Assembly (NCBI RefSeq): GCF_028688795.1
Contig: NZ_JAQTXM010000005.1
Location: 62,001 to 126,000 of the forward strand
DNA from: Rhodoferax sp.
GTDB lineage: Bacteria; Pseudomonadota; Gammaproteobacteria; Burkholderiales; Burkholderiaceae_C
Direction of reading: 5' to 3'
Length of the DNA stretch: 64,000 nt
Shown here in pieces: positions 45,768-55,271 of the stretch; the first letter of the stretch is position 1, and each line of letters opens with the position of its first letter. The translations under genes and the position numbers were made by a program. Below the pieces are notes generated by a model that was given only the letters and a program-made list of their open reading frames with translations, was not told where the DNA came from and made no database searches.

Positions 45768-48656
45768 TCAGCCAATCAGTTTCAAGCCTGGCGGTAGTGA
45801 TTCACCCAGCATGCGGCGCTCGGTAGCCACGTCGAGTTCGACCCGCTGGCGCACCATATCGACCCACGCGGCAGGCGCGTGAATGGCCGTCAATCGTGTC
45901 GCAATCTGCTCTCGCAACACTGGATCAAGGTCGCGTGCCCGGTCATCGGTGACGCGGGCCAGGTGGGTGGCTGCAAAGGCGGCAGGCTCCAGCTTTTTCC
46001 AGTCCAGCAGCAGCAAGGCGCCGAGCCAAGCAGTGGCCACTTCGATGGCCGCCACGTCGTGCGGGCTGCCGTAAAACGGCTGTCGTGTGCCGATGCGGCC
46101 CAAGGCCCACAAGTGGAGGGCGTCGCTGCTGGCGCTGGCCTGTGTACTGTGATGACCGCTGACAGTCGCACGCGACTTGGCTAGTGATTTGTGCAGTCGT
46201 TTGAGCAACCAGTCGCCAATCTCGGTTTTGTAATCTGCCGGGATGCGCTCCAGCGCGGCACCCAGGCGCAACATGTCGTCGTCGCTGCCTTTGACGGGCG
46301 GTGTGGTGTCGGGGGTTACGCCGTGTTCGTTGCGTTGCAGGTTGTAGGCAAAGCCGTTGAGCAGTTCAAGTTGCTCGGGCGCTGCCAAGCCACCGGCGAC
46401 ACGGCGCCACAGCGTCCACCATTCGGCGCACACCTGTTTGTCGTTTGCAAACTGCACGCCGCTCGGGTATTGCGTCCACAGTTGTGCCACGCGCCAGCCG
46501 TCCAGCGGGTCGCCCAGGCCGGGGCGCAGGCAGTAGCCGGCCAGGTTCAGCCACACGCGTTCGTGTTCCACCGAGCGGCGCCGGGCGCGCTGGCGCGCCC
46601 ACAGGGCGTCAAACAGTTGGCGCAGGTCGGGCGTGGCCCATTGCTCGCGCGCACCCAGGGTGTGTTCGAGTTGGGCGCGCAGTTGTTTGACTTCCTTGGC
46701 CGCGACCGGCTTGGCGCCGGGGCCAAAGATGCGGTCGATATGCTCGATGGCTTGTGCCAGCCGCGCCGCAGCCAAGCGGTCAGGCTGAGCTGGGCTGGCT
46801 CCGGTGTCGACATGGCGCAGGTCAAACTCCAGCCGCCAGCGCTGGTTGGCATCGGTCAGGCTCACGCAGTGCATCTCCAGCGTCCCGACTTCGGTCAGGG
46901 CGACGGCCAGTTGCACCGGAATATTTTTTAGATCAAATTGGCTTATAACCCCCGTGGATGTTGCGTTAGTAGCTTTTATAACCATAGCAATTGGCGGCAG
47001 AGGCTCAAACTGCCCATGCGCCAGCGTGACCAGATCACCAGCCTCTGGCTGCGCCTTGTCAGCCAGATCCGCCGTGGATGTGACCAGATGAAAACGCACC
47101 GGCTGCCCCAGGCGCAAGGAGAATGTGCGGCCACTCAGTCGCACCTCTTGTCCTGGCTCGGTGCCGCGCGGCAGCAGGCAGATACCGCTTGGGGCCCGGC
47201 CCGGGCCGCTGGCCTCTTCAAGCACCAGAAAGTAGCTGCGCGCCGAGCCACCGCCAATCACCGGTGCCAGCCCTTGTTGCGCCAGCGCGTAAGCCACGGC
47301 ACCACGCGCCACGGCCACATCGGGGTTGTCGTTGTGCAGCAAATGCAGGGGTTCACCGCGCCAGTCAGCCAGGGTCTGCTGTAAGCGCTCAGCCAGTTGT
47401 CCGGAGCGAAACACGCCGCCATTGAGCAGCAAGGTGTCGGGCCTGGCGTGCGCGTGCTGGCGCAAAAAGTCGGCCAAGTGGCGGGTGATGGCAGCGTCGC
47501 GGGCGTAGGGCAGGCCAAACGCCACCAAGCCACTTCGGGATTGGGTGGCTTGGGCGCTGGCGTCCACTTGCGGGAAAAAGCCGTCCACGATCTGTTGCGC
47601 CACGTCTTGCCGTGTCAGCGTGGCCGAGCGGCTGCCACCAATCAGCCGTGCGCCGCCGCCCAGTAGGGTGACCTGCACCTGCGCTGGGGCATTAGCAGCC
47701 AGCAACTGTTCTTTGGCGTGGCGGCAGCGTTCAACCAGTTGTGCGAGTTGGCTGGCTGACAGGCGGGTGGGTGGTGCGCCGGGTGTGCTGGTCAGGCGGG
47801 ATTCCACTAGGTGCGCCAGCGCCAAGTCCATGTTGTCGCCGCCCAGCATCAGGTGCTGGCCGACACCGATGCGGGTCAGTTGTGGCAAGTCGTCTTGCCA
47901 TGCCACTTCAAACAGGCTGAGGTCAGTGGTGCCACCACCCACGTCACACACCAGCACCAAGCGGGATGGCGCCAACTCGTCCTTGAGGTTGCTGCGGTGG
48001 CGCCAGAGCCAGTCATAAAACACGGCCTGCGGTTCTTCCAGCAGACGCAACTGCGGCAGCCCGGCTTGGTGCGCGGCGCTCAGGGTGAGGGCGCGCGCTG
48101 CCTCGTCAAAGGACGCGGGCACGGTCAGCACCAGGTCTTGCTGTGCCAGTGGATGTTGCGGGTGCTGTGCGTTCCAGGCATCGCGCACATACGCCAGGTA
48201 GCTGGCGCTGGCTTCTACGGGAGAGACCTTGGGCACCTCGGCCGATGCGCCCCAAGGCAAGATAGGCGCCAGGCGGTCCACGGCGGGGTGCGACAACCAG
48301 CTTTTGGCGCTGGTCACCAGTCGGCCCGGCACCTGAGCGCCTAAGGTACGCGCCCATTGCCCGATCACCACTGACGCGGGGGTGTCAGAATCTGTTTCCC
48401 CACCTTTGCCTTCACCGGCGGCCCAAGGCAATTGCAGTGCGCCGGCGGCAAATTCATTCGCCCCCGCGTGGTAACGCACCGAGGGCAGCAGGGGCAGTGC
48501 AGCCACCTGGCCGGGGCCGACCAATTGCTCAATCTGAAAAAGCTCGATGCCATTCTGCTTGGCGGTCTTGCCCCGCGCCTTGATCGGACTCAGCCGGGCA
48601 AAAGCGACCACCGTGTGGGTGGTGCCTAGGTCAATGCCAACGATGTACTGGCGCAT
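45768..48656 (-). CDS. Large Hsp70-family chaperone-like protein (962 aa, with DUF3731 region)
   Basis: The actin-like ATPase fold is clear: phosphate-1 GIDLGTTHTVVAF, phosphate-2 CDVGGGTTDLSLFEV and adenosine motif LLNGGVFRSGQLAE. The substrate domain is diverged, and the extra C-terminal ~350 residues correspond to the DUF3731 region of this class. It is not DnaK (no typical lid, no dnaJ/grpE nearby). It is the third gene of a DUF2760-Hsp70-Hsp70 operon; the preceding Hsp70 stop is 11 bp upstream. Residues ~556-577 (TNATSTGVISQFDLKNIP area) come from an in-frame copy of the dispersed repeat. Client proteins are unknown. Confidence 0.88.
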   Translation of the reverse strand: MRQYIVGIDLGTTHTVVAFARLSPIKARGKTAKQNGIELFQIEQLVGPGQVAALPLLPSVRYHAGANEFAAGALQLPWAAGEGKGGETDSDTPASVVIGQWARTLGAQVPGRLVTSAKSWLSHPAVDRLAPILPWGASAEVPKVSPVEASASYLAYVRDAWNAQHPQHPLAQQDLVLTVPASFDEAARALTLSAAHQAGLPQLRLLEEPQAVFYDWLWRHRSNLKDELAPSRLVLVCDVGGGTTDLSLFEVAWQDDLPQLTRIGVGQHLMLGGDNMDLALAHLVESRLTSTPGAPPTRLSASQLAQLVERCRHAKEQLLAANAPAQVQVTLLGGGARLIGGSRSATLTRQDVAQQIVDGFFPQVDASAQATQSRSGLVAFGLPYARDAAITRHLADFLRQHAHARPDTLLLNGGVFRSGQLAERLQQTLADWRGEPLHLLHNDNPDVAVARGAVAYALAQQGLAPVIGGGSARSYFLVLEEASGPGRAPSGICLLPRGTEPGQEVRLSGRTFSLRLGQPVRFHLVTSTADLADKAQPEAGDLVTLAHGQFEPLPPIAMVIKATNATSTGVISQFDLKNIPVQLAVALTEVGTLEMHCVSLTDANQRWRLEFDLRHVDTGASPAQPDRLAAARLAQAIEHIDRIFGPGAKPVAAKEVKQLRAQLEHTLGAREQWATPDLRQLFDALWARQRARRRSVEHERVWLNLAGYCLRPGLGDPLDGWRVAQLWTQYPSGVQFANDKQVCAEWWTLWRRVAGGLAAPEQLELLNGFAYNLQRNEHGVTPDTTPPVKGSDDDMLRLGAALERIPADYKTEIGDWLLKRLHKSLAKSRATVSGHHSTQASASSDALHLWALGRIGTRQPFYGSPHDVAAIEVATAWLGALLLLDWKKLEPAAFAATHLARVTDDRARDLDPVLREQIATRLTAIHAPAAWVDMVRQRVELDVATERRMLGESLPPGLKLIG
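46926..46990 (-). repeat. Dispersed short repeat, copy 9 (coding, inside the Hsp70 gene)
   Basis: On the minus strand: attgctatggttataaaagc, tactaacgcaacatcc, and ggttataagccaatttgat. It is read through in frame. The order of elements (gctat, agctactaacgca, ataag-gc, aattt) is that of copy 3. Confidence 0.75.
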
Positions 48657-48667
48657 CCGGCTTGGAG

Positions 48668-50509
48668 TCAGTGGCTGGCGCGCACGTCAAACTCCACCTT
48701 CCATCGCTCGCCGCCCTGGGTGGCCACCGCAGTGAGTTCCAGCGTGCCAGTGTCTGTGGCGGTGGCGCGCAGTGTGACCTGCACCAACTCGCCCACTTGG
48801 CGACCTTCGGTTGGCAGCGTGGCCTGAATGTCGCCCAGGGCCTGCAACTCATCGGGCTGCCAGAAGTCGAGCAGGGTGCCCAAGCTGTCTTGGCGGCGCA
48901 CCGACGAGCCGAAGAAGCGCAGCACCACCGGCTCGCCCACCCACAGGCCAAATTCGCGCGTCTGCAAATCTGCCTCGGTGCCTTCTTCCATGCCAAAGGG
49001 CGCCACACACAGCGCTTGCATGGGCGGCTCCATGCCGGGAATGGCGGGCATGGAGGATTCCACACCCACGTAATAGGCGCGTGCCGTGCCGCCGCGAATG
49101 CGCACGCCTTGGCCCCGGCGCACGTAGCCGTAGTAGGCCGCACCGCGTGCCACTGCCAGGTCCATGTCGGCCCCGGCCAGCATGCGGGCCGGCTCGGCTG
49201 CCTCATTGACGAGCCAAGCGTTGAGCGTGTCCAGGGTGCGCTCAATCAGCGCGTCGGACTTGAACACGCCGCCGTTGAACAGCACTGCGGTGGGATGCAA
49301 AAAGCTGGCGTCGGCGTCAACCTTGCCTGCAAAGCCTGCCAGTTCGGTGGTGGCGCCGGCTTGCCGACCCAGCAGGGCTGCCAAGTGGCGTGTTACGCCG
49401 GCGTCCTGCGCGTAAGGCAGGCCGAGTTGTGTCAGGCCGCTGCGGGTGCGGCTGGCGGGGCGGGCGGCGGCGTCGACCTGGGGGAAGAAACCTTCAAGGA
49501 TGGTGGCGCGCACCTCGTCTTGGGTCAGTTCGGTGCGGATGGCGCCACCGATCAGCTTGGAACCCCGGCTGGGCACCACGATGGCCTGGGTCGCCAAGTT
49601 GGCGTCGCTCAGCAGCGCTTCCTTGGCCACGCGGCAAGCGTAGGTGAGCGCGCGCATTTGCCAGGGGTCAAGCGTCTTGCCCTCAGCTGTTAGCTTGCGG
49701 GCCACCACGTGGGCCAGGGTCAGGTCCATGTTGTCGCCGCCGAGCAGGATGTGGTCGCCCACGGCCACGCGGTGTAACTCCAACTGGCCTTCGCGTTCCA
49801 GCACGGCGATCAGGGAGAAGTCGCTGGTGCCGCCGCCCACGTCCACCACCAGAATGATGTCGCCGGGCTTGACGTCTTTGCGCCAGCGGCCCGCGCTGCC
49901 CTGAATCCAGTTATAGAGCGCGGCCTGTGGTTCTTCCAGCAGGGTGAGATTGTTGTAACCTGCGGCGCGGGCGGCTTCGGCGGTGAGTTCACGCGCTGCC
50001 GGGTCGAATGACGCGGGAATAGTGACAGTCACGTCCTGCTGCTCAAACGGGGCCTCTGGGTGGGCCTGGTCCCAAGCCTGGCGCAGGTGGCTCAAGTAGC
50101 GGGTGGAGGCTTCCAGTGGTGACACGCGGGCCACCTCGGCCGGCGCGTCGAAGGGCAGGATGGCGGCGCGCCGGTCCACGCCCGGGTGACAGAGCCAGCT
50201 TTTTGCACTGGACACCAGCCGAATGGGCGTTTGTGCGCCGCGTGCACGGGCGAACTCACCCACGGCAAAGTCTTGTGTGTCGGACCAGGGCAGGGTCAGG
50301 TCGCCCGCGGCCAGCTCATCCGCGTGCGGCAGGTACAAAAAAGAGGGCAACAAGGCCAGGTTGTCGACGCTGCCGGGGGCCGTCAGCTGGGGAATGTCGA
50401 GCACGCCATAACTGGTGTTTTCGCCCTCGCTGGCGCTGATGTCCACATAGGCCAGCGCGCAGTGGGTGGTGCCCAGGTCGATGCCAATAGCAAAACGCGG
50501 GGTGCTCAC
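48668..50509 (-). CDS. Hsp70-family chaperone-like protein (613 aa)
   Basis: It has phosphate-1 AIGIDLGTTHCALAYVD, phosphate-2 VVDVGGGTSDFSLIAVL, and the adenosine motif LFNGGVFKSDALIE of the actin/Hsp70 fold, followed by a beta-type substrate domain. The total is close to standard Hsp70 length, but the usual EEVD-type tail and lid are absent. The start overlaps the end of the DUF2760 gene by 4 bp and the end is 11 bp before the larger Hsp70 gene. HscC-like annotations are common for this family; the role is unproved. Confidence 0.9.
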   Translation of the reverse strand: MSTPRFAIGIDLGTTHCALAYVDISASEGENTSYGVLDIPQLTAPGSVDNLALLPSFLYLPHADELAAGDLTLPWSDTQDFAVGEFARARGAQTPIRLVSSAKSWLCHPGVDRRAAILPFDAPAEVARVSPLEASTRYLSHLRQAWDQAHPEAPFEQQDVTVTIPASFDPAARELTAEAARAAGYNNLTLLEEPQAALYNWIQGSAGRWRKDVKPGDIILVVDVGGGTSDFSLIAVLEREGQLELHRVAVGDHILLGGDNMDLTLAHVVARKLTAEGKTLDPWQMRALTYACRVAKEALLSDANLATQAIVVPSRGSKLIGGAIRTELTQDEVRATILEGFFPQVDAAARPASRTRSGLTQLGLPYAQDAGVTRHLAALLGRQAGATTELAGFAGKVDADASFLHPTAVLFNGGVFKSDALIERTLDTLNAWLVNEAAEPARMLAGADMDLAVARGAAYYGYVRRGQGVRIRGGTARAYYVGVESSMPAIPGMEPPMQALCVAPFGMEEGTEADLQTREFGLWVGEPVVLRFFGSSVRRQDSLGTLLDFWQPDELQALGDIQATLPTEGRQVGELVQVTLRATATDTGTLELTAVATQGGERWKVEFDVRASH

Positions 50510-51093
50510 AGCTCCACCTCGGCTTGCGCCAGCACGTGCACGTCATGGTTCTCGGCCAGTTTCGGCAAACGTGTCTCGGTCACGCGCCAGCCGCGGTGGC
50601 ATAACGTGCCGCTGAACGGTGCTTGGCCGACCACGTTGCCGGTCAGGCGCACGGCGCGCGCGTCAAAACCAGCGGGCAGTGTGAGGCGGTTGCCCTCGGC
50701 CTCGGGACGCACTGGGATGAGTGTGAAGTGTTCGCGCAGCACCTTGCAGCAGCCTTCATGCAGCACGCGGGCCACGCCACCAACGTCGGCATCGGTGTAT
50801 TGGCTCAGGTCCTCTTGCGTGAAGTCGATCAGGCGCGCGTCGCGTTGCAGCAGGCCCAACAATTGCAGGGCGGCGTCGGGCGTGGCTTCTTTCATTGGTG
50901 GGGGCGCCACTGGGGTGAGTTTGACCGAAGCCGTGGGCGCTGCTGCGGGTGCAGTTGCTGCCGCCACGGGTTGGCGCAGGGCCATCACGCGGGCGGCAAA
51001 CACCGGATTGCCGAGTACGCTGAAAAATGCGCCAAAAGCGACCGGCAGGCGTTTAAAGAAGGAGGGCAAGGCCTCTGGCATTGGAGATGTCAT
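50506..51093 (-). CDS. DUF2760 family protein, first gene of the Hsp70 operon
   Basis: The 195-residue protein has a hydrophobic N-terminal third (AFGAFFSVLGNPVFAARVMA), an alanine/proline-rich linker, and the conserved DUF2760 domain (ALQLLGLLQRDARLIDFTQE, ADVGGVARVLHEGCCKVL, AGFDARAVRLTGNVVG). DUF2760 proteins are regularly paired with two Hsp70-like genes in proteobacteria. It may anchor or regulate the ATPases. Function unknown. Confidence 0.88.
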   Translation of the reverse strand: MTSPMPEALPSFFKRLPVAFGAFFSVLGNPVFAARVMALRQPVAAATAPAAAPTASVKLTPVAPPPMKEATPDAALQLLGLLQRDARLIDFTQEDLSQYTDADVGGVARVLHEGCCKVLREHFTLIPVRPEAEGNRLTLPAGFDARAVRLTGNVVGQAPFSGTLCHRGWRVTETRLPKLAENHDVHVLAQAEVEL

Positions 51094-51248
51094 GTGAGGT
51101 TTCCTAAAGGGGTTGCGGGGACCTCATCCGTGAAAGGGTGGGTCGTTGCCCGGCGAGTGCCGGGGTGTTGTGGCAATGATTTTAAAGACTGGCGCCTCTG
51201 GCATTTTCGCGCAGGCAAACGGTGGGCAGCGCGCAAGCAGCAACGCAA

Positions 51249-51281
51249 AAAGCTTGGGGTCACTAAATGACCCCAAGCTTT
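51249..51281 (-). terminator. Rho-independent terminator of the PEP-CTERM remnant
   Basis: AAAGCTTGGGGTCA and TGACCCCAAGCTTT form a perfect 14-bp stem with a 5-base loop; on the minus strand it is followed by TTTTT. It lies 30 bp after the stop of the PEP-CTERM frame. The rest of 51094-51248 shows no gene. Confidence 0.88.
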
Positions 51282-51310
51282 GCCTGATCGACCTTGACGG
51301 ATGAGTCAAA

Positions 51311-51619
51311 TCAAATTTTCTTTTTGATTCCGACCAGGGCGATGAGCCCAGCGCCTACCAGGAGCAATGAGGCTGGTTCAGGGACTGACGCTGGCACCGG
51401 GTCATTTCCAGCGGTTGTGATTTGAAGATACGCAGGGTCACCACCGTCAGCGCTACCAATCGTGAAACCTGAGTAGCTGGTGCAAGTCAGCGAATAATTG
51501 GCGATGCTAGCGCCCGTTGCAATGCTGGCGATAAAACGCCTAGTAGCAATGTTCCAGGTTTGGCGGCATAACCCCTTAAGCGAAATACCTATTGTTCTAG
51601 GTAAAGCTGCATTGAACAC
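51311..51619 (-). pseudogene. Remnant of a PEP-CTERM sorted protein
   Basis: The open frame of 102 residues ends in a clear PEP-CTERM sorting tail: VPEP, a hydrophobic stretch (ASLLLVGAGLIALVG) and IKKK. These signals are cut by exosortase and need an N-terminal signal peptide. Here the N-terminus (MFNAALPRTIGISLKG) has none and there is no convincing ribosome binding site, so I read this as the 3' part of a decayed gene that kept its terminator. No exosortase gene is in the window. A start outside the visible frame is ruled out by stops upstream only if there is no frameshift. Confidence 0.7.
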
Positions 51620-51708
51620 CCCAATGTATAAGTGCGTCGACCGTAGCTTTCGGCTTCTTTTGTTTGGATGTGTCGAACTTTACTTGATCAACGAAGGGTA
51701 ATAGCGCC

Positions 51709-54261
51709 ATGAAAAAGTCAAGTAGTACCAAGACCAGTGGCGACCAGGCCGTCACGGATTCTGTCGAAGCACCATTTTTCGCTGAATTCCTTAAGGACCT
51801 TGTTGCACGGTTTGATCCTCAGTTTCGACACACTTATGTGAACAAAGCCGTCGAGCACGCCACTGGCCGGCCTGCCAGTGACTTTATTGGCAAGACGAAC
51901 CAGGACCTAGGCATGCCGGCCAATCTTGTCAAGCAATGGAATGACCAGTTGAGTGGCGTTTTCAGCTCGGGTAGCTCAAGCGAAACTCACTTTGCATTTC
52001 CAAGTCCGACCGGTTTGCGCCATTTCATATCCCGATTGACGCCAGAGTTTGGATTGGAAGGCCGAGTCAGGTCAGTTGTTTCCGTGGCACAAGATGTGAC
52101 GGAGATGACCGTCATGCATGAAAAAGTCCAATGTCTGGAATCATTGTTGAAGCAAGCTGACTTTAACCAGCATAAAAATTGCAGTGCAATGTCTGTTGAG
52201 ATGGCGGCGGAGTATTACAAGGCCATCGTTGAGTCGTCGGACGATGCGATCATCAGCAAAACCTTGGACGGGGTGATCACCAGTTGGAACCCCGCTGCAC
52301 AGGTCATCTTTGGCTATTCTTGCGAAGAAATGCTGGGAAGGTCTCTGCTGGGCCTGCTTCCGCCTGAGAAAAGCAATGAGGAAAGCTTCATTCTTGAACG
52401 GATTCAGGCAGGTGAAACTGTTGACCATTTTGAAACCACGCGCATTCATAAAGATGGGCGACGTATCCATGTGTCCGTCACGACTTCGCCCATTCGAGAC
52501 CGCAGTGGCAAGATTATTGGCGCGTCAAAAATTGCCCGAGACATCACTGCACAAAAAATTGCAGAGAGGCAATTAAAACTGACCGCCAGTGTATTCACCA
52601 GCACCAGTGAAGGAATTTTGATTGCCGACCGAAAAGGCTTCATCGTCGACATCAATGATTCCTTCACCAGAATCACCGGATACAGCAAGGATGACGTTGT
52701 TGGTCAGGATGCACGCGTGTTTCGATCGTCCAGTCAAGGCCCCGAAGTTTTCAGGTTCATGAGAACGGCGTTACGGCACCTTGGGGAATGGCGAGGTGAA
52801 ATGTGGAGTCGTCGAAAAGACGGTCAATCGTATTCAGTCATACTGACCGTCAGCGCAGTACGCAGTGCTGACGGCAATGTGCAAAACTACGTGGCATTAT
52901 TTTCCGACATCACGCCGCTCAAGTTGCAGCAGGAAAAGCTGGAGCACAGTGCCCAATACGATCCACTCACTGATTTGCCAAATCGGTTGCTTTTGTCAGA
53001 CCGATTGCACCAGGCCATGGCACTGTGCCAGCGTCAAAATCAAAATTTGGCTGTTCTTTACCTGGACCTCGATGGTTTTAAGTACATCAACGACCACTAC
53101 GGCCATGATGTGGGTGATGAGCTGTTGATCTCGGTATCGAACCGAATGAAACTGGTTCTGAGAGATGTGGACACCTTGGCGCGCATTGGTGGGGATGAGT
53201 TTGTTGCTGTGTTGGTCAATATTGGCAGCACGCAAGACTGTATTCAACTTGTTGCACGGGTGCTGGATGCCTGTGCTGAAACGGTACGTATCCAGGGACG
53301 AGAGTTAAAAGTCACCGCGAGTATTGGGGTCACGATTTATCCGCAAGACGATGCTGAGGCCGACCAATTGATGCGCCATGCTGATCAAGCGATGTTTGAA
53401 GCCAAGCAAAACGGTAAAAACAGAATTTTCATGTTTGATTCGGCTTTGGATGCTGAGGTCAAGACCCGAGGTTTGCAGCAAGAGTGCATTGCTCAGGCGC
53501 TGCTGCGGCAAGAGTTTGTTTTGTACTACCAGCCCAAGGTCAATATGCGCACAGGCGCTTTGGTTGGCGTTGAGGCATTGATTCGATGGGTGCATCCTGA
53601 ACGCGGCTTGCTTGCACCTGGCGCATTTTTGCCGGTCATTGAGAAACATCCCTTAAACGAAATAGTGGGGTCGTGGGTCATTGAAACGGCGCTGAAACAG
53701 TTGACTGAATGGAAGCTGCTCGGATTGACGCTTCCGGTTAGTGTCAATATTTCGGCGAGGCAGTTCCAGCAGGAAAGTTTTGCGAGTCAGTTGTCCCAAG
53801 CACTGGCTAACCACCCCGAAATTGATGCTAATTGTCTGGAGTTGGAAATTTTGGAAACCAGCGCCCTTGAAGACATCGGTTCGGTGACAAAAATCATGGC
53901 GGATTGCCACCGGTTGGGGGTGCTCTTCGCAATCGATGATTTTGGAACGGGTTACTCATCGCTCACTTACCTCAGACGCTTGCCCGTCGAGACGTTAAAA
54001 ATTGACCAAAGCTTTGTTCGAGACATGCTGGATGACCCGGATGACCTGGCCATCGTCACGGGTGTCATTGGACTTGCCTCAGCGTTTCACAAACATGTCA
54101 TTGCTGAAGGTGTTGAAAGTGTTGAAAGTGGCAAGAAGCTCATCGAGTTAGGGTGCGATTTGGCACAAGGCTATGCCATTGCCCGACCTATGTCGGGAAG
54201 TCAAATACCCGAATGGTCTGTGACCTGGCAACCACCCAAGGCGTGGACTCGGGCGTGTTGA
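51709..54261 (+). CDS. PAS-PAS-PAS-GGDEF-EAL cyclic-di-GMP enzyme
   Basis: The 850-residue cytoplasmic protein (no membrane segment) has three PAS modules (about 20-135, 165-285, 290-410), a GGDEF domain (about 420-580) and an EAL domain (about 600-840). The cyclase loop ARIGGDEF is intact with an RxxD inhibitory site (RDVD) before it. The phosphodiesterase motifs are also intact: VEALIRW, LELEILETSALED, AIDDFGTGYSSL and VIAEGVES. Both activities are possible, with PAS ligand choosing between them. It stands alone between the PEP-CTERM remnant and an MBL gene. Confidence 0.93.
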   Translation: MKKSSSTKTSGDQAVTDSVEAPFFAEFLKDLVARFDPQFRHTYVNKAVEHATGRPASDFIGKTNQDLGMPANLVKQWNDQLSGVFSSGSSSETHFAFPSPTGLRHFISRLTPEFGLEGRVRSVVSVAQDVTEMTVMHEKVQCLESLLKQADFNQHKNCSAMSVEMAAEYYKAIVESSDDAIISKTLDGVITSWNPAAQVIFGYSCEEMLGRSLLGLLPPEKSNEESFILERIQAGETVDHFETTRIHKDGRRIHVSVTTSPIRDRSGKIIGASKIARDITAQKIAERQLKLTASVFTSTSEGILIADRKGFIVDINDSFTRITGYSKDDVVGQDARVFRSSSQGPEVFRFMRTALRHLGEWRGEMWSRRKDGQSYSVILTVSAVRSADGNVQNYVALFSDITPLKLQQEKLEHSAQYDPLTDLPNRLLLSDRLHQAMALCQRQNQNLAVLYLDLDGFKYINDHYGHDVGDELLISVSNRMKLVLRDVDTLARIGGDEFVAVLVNIGSTQDCIQLVARVLDACAETVRIQGRELKVTASIGVTIYPQDDAEADQLMRHADQAMFEAKQNGKNRIFMFDSALDAEVKTRGLQQECIAQALLRQEFVLYYQPKVNMRTGALVGVEALIRWVHPERGLLAPGAFLPVIEKHPLNEIVGSWVIETALKQLTEWKLLGLTLPVSVNISARQFQQESFASQLSQALANHPEIDANCLELEILETSALEDIGSVTKIMADCHRLGVLFAIDDFGTGYSSLTYLRRLPVETLKIDQSFVRDMLDDPDDLAIVTGVIGLASAFHKHVIAEGVESVESGKKLIELGCDLAQGYAIARPMSGSQIPEWSVTWQPPKAWTRAC

Positions 54262-54344
54262 TTGGGCGGTTGAGTTGCGATCCAACCTCGCATAGTCGGC
54301 TGGCCTCAAACCAAAGGACTTCAGGGGAAATTGGTTTGGTTGAA

Positions 54345-55271
54345 TTAGGCAGCGTTTCGCACCATCAGTTGGTCGCGATGGGCCGCACCACTACGCACAA
54401 GGTCTGTCACCAGTTGATTCACCCAGGCGTCAAAACGAGTGTCTGGTGCATCTGATTGATGTACATGCGCCACCAGTTCAGTGGCTTGGGCCCAGGCAAG
54501 CAGCGCGGCAAACTCAATGGTTTGGACTTCCAGCAACTTGAACTTGATCAGCACCTTTGCTGCGTAACGCAGGTGTTTGGCAGGGTCATTCACAAAGCTA
54601 TCGAGCCGTTTTCGGGCTCGCACCAAGGCGGCTGGCACATCGGCAAACGCCGGGCCGTGGCCAGGGATGACGGTTTTTGCGTGCAGCGATTCGATCAACT
54701 CAAGGGTTCGCTCCACCTCGGCAAAGGCATCGTCGCCATCAAGCTCGGGGAACACCACGCCAAAGCCGTTTTCCCAAAGGGCATCGGCTGACAACAGCAG
54801 GCGCGACTTTGGCTCAAACAGGATCACTGAGCTCGGATCGTGCCCCGGTGCGGCGTGTATTTGCCAAATTTGGTGCCCCAGTTCAATCTCGGTGTTGGGT
54901 TGCAGCGTGGCGTTGAAGCCGAAGGGGTCGCAGATTTGCCCCGTGGGGGTGTAGGACAAGGCGGTAGGGTTCCAGTTGGCAACGTGGGCGGCCTGGCCGG
55001 GTGGGATCAGAATTTGCAGGGCAGGGTAACGTGCCTGCAATGCGGCGTTACCACCGCAGTGGTCGCTGTGCAAATGGGTGTTGATCAGCACATCCAGCGT
55101 GCGCCCGTTAAGCGCGGCCGCCACCAAGGCCAGCGTTTGACCGGCATGCGTGGCGTAGCCGCTGTCAATGAGGGCGCTGTGGTTTGGGCCTGTAATCAGG
55201 ATGTTGTTGGATGACAACCAGCCACGCTCCAGCAGGGTGATGCCGCTCGGGAGTACAAGGGGCTGGGTCAT
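54345..55271 (-). CDS. MBL-fold metallo-hydrolase
   Basis: The 308-residue protein has the metallo-beta-lactamase-fold metal motif NTHLHSDHCGG, a later GHDPSSVILFE histidine, the bridging aspartate in LLLSADALWENG, and VIPGHGPAF. The C-terminal ~90 residues are helical and not part of the core. It starts 4 bp inside the end of the FFLEELY-motif gene, so the two are co-translated. Substrate unknown; glyoxalase II-like or other thioester/ester hydrolysis are possibilities. Confidence 0.88.
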   Translation of the reverse strand: MTQPLVLPSGITLLERGWLSSNNILITGPNHSALIDSGYATHAGQTLALVAAALNGRTLDVLINTHLHSDHCGGNAALQARYPALQILIPPGQAAHVANWNPTALSYTPTGQICDPFGFNATLQPNTEIELGHQIWQIHAAPGHDPSSVILFEPKSRLLLSADALWENGFGVVFPELDGDDAFAEVERTLELIESLHAKTVIPGHGPAFADVPAALVRARKRLDSFVNDPAKHLRYAAKVLIKFKLLEVQTIEFAALLAWAQATELVAHVHQSDAPDTRFDAWVNQLVTDLVRSGAAHRDQLMVRNAA

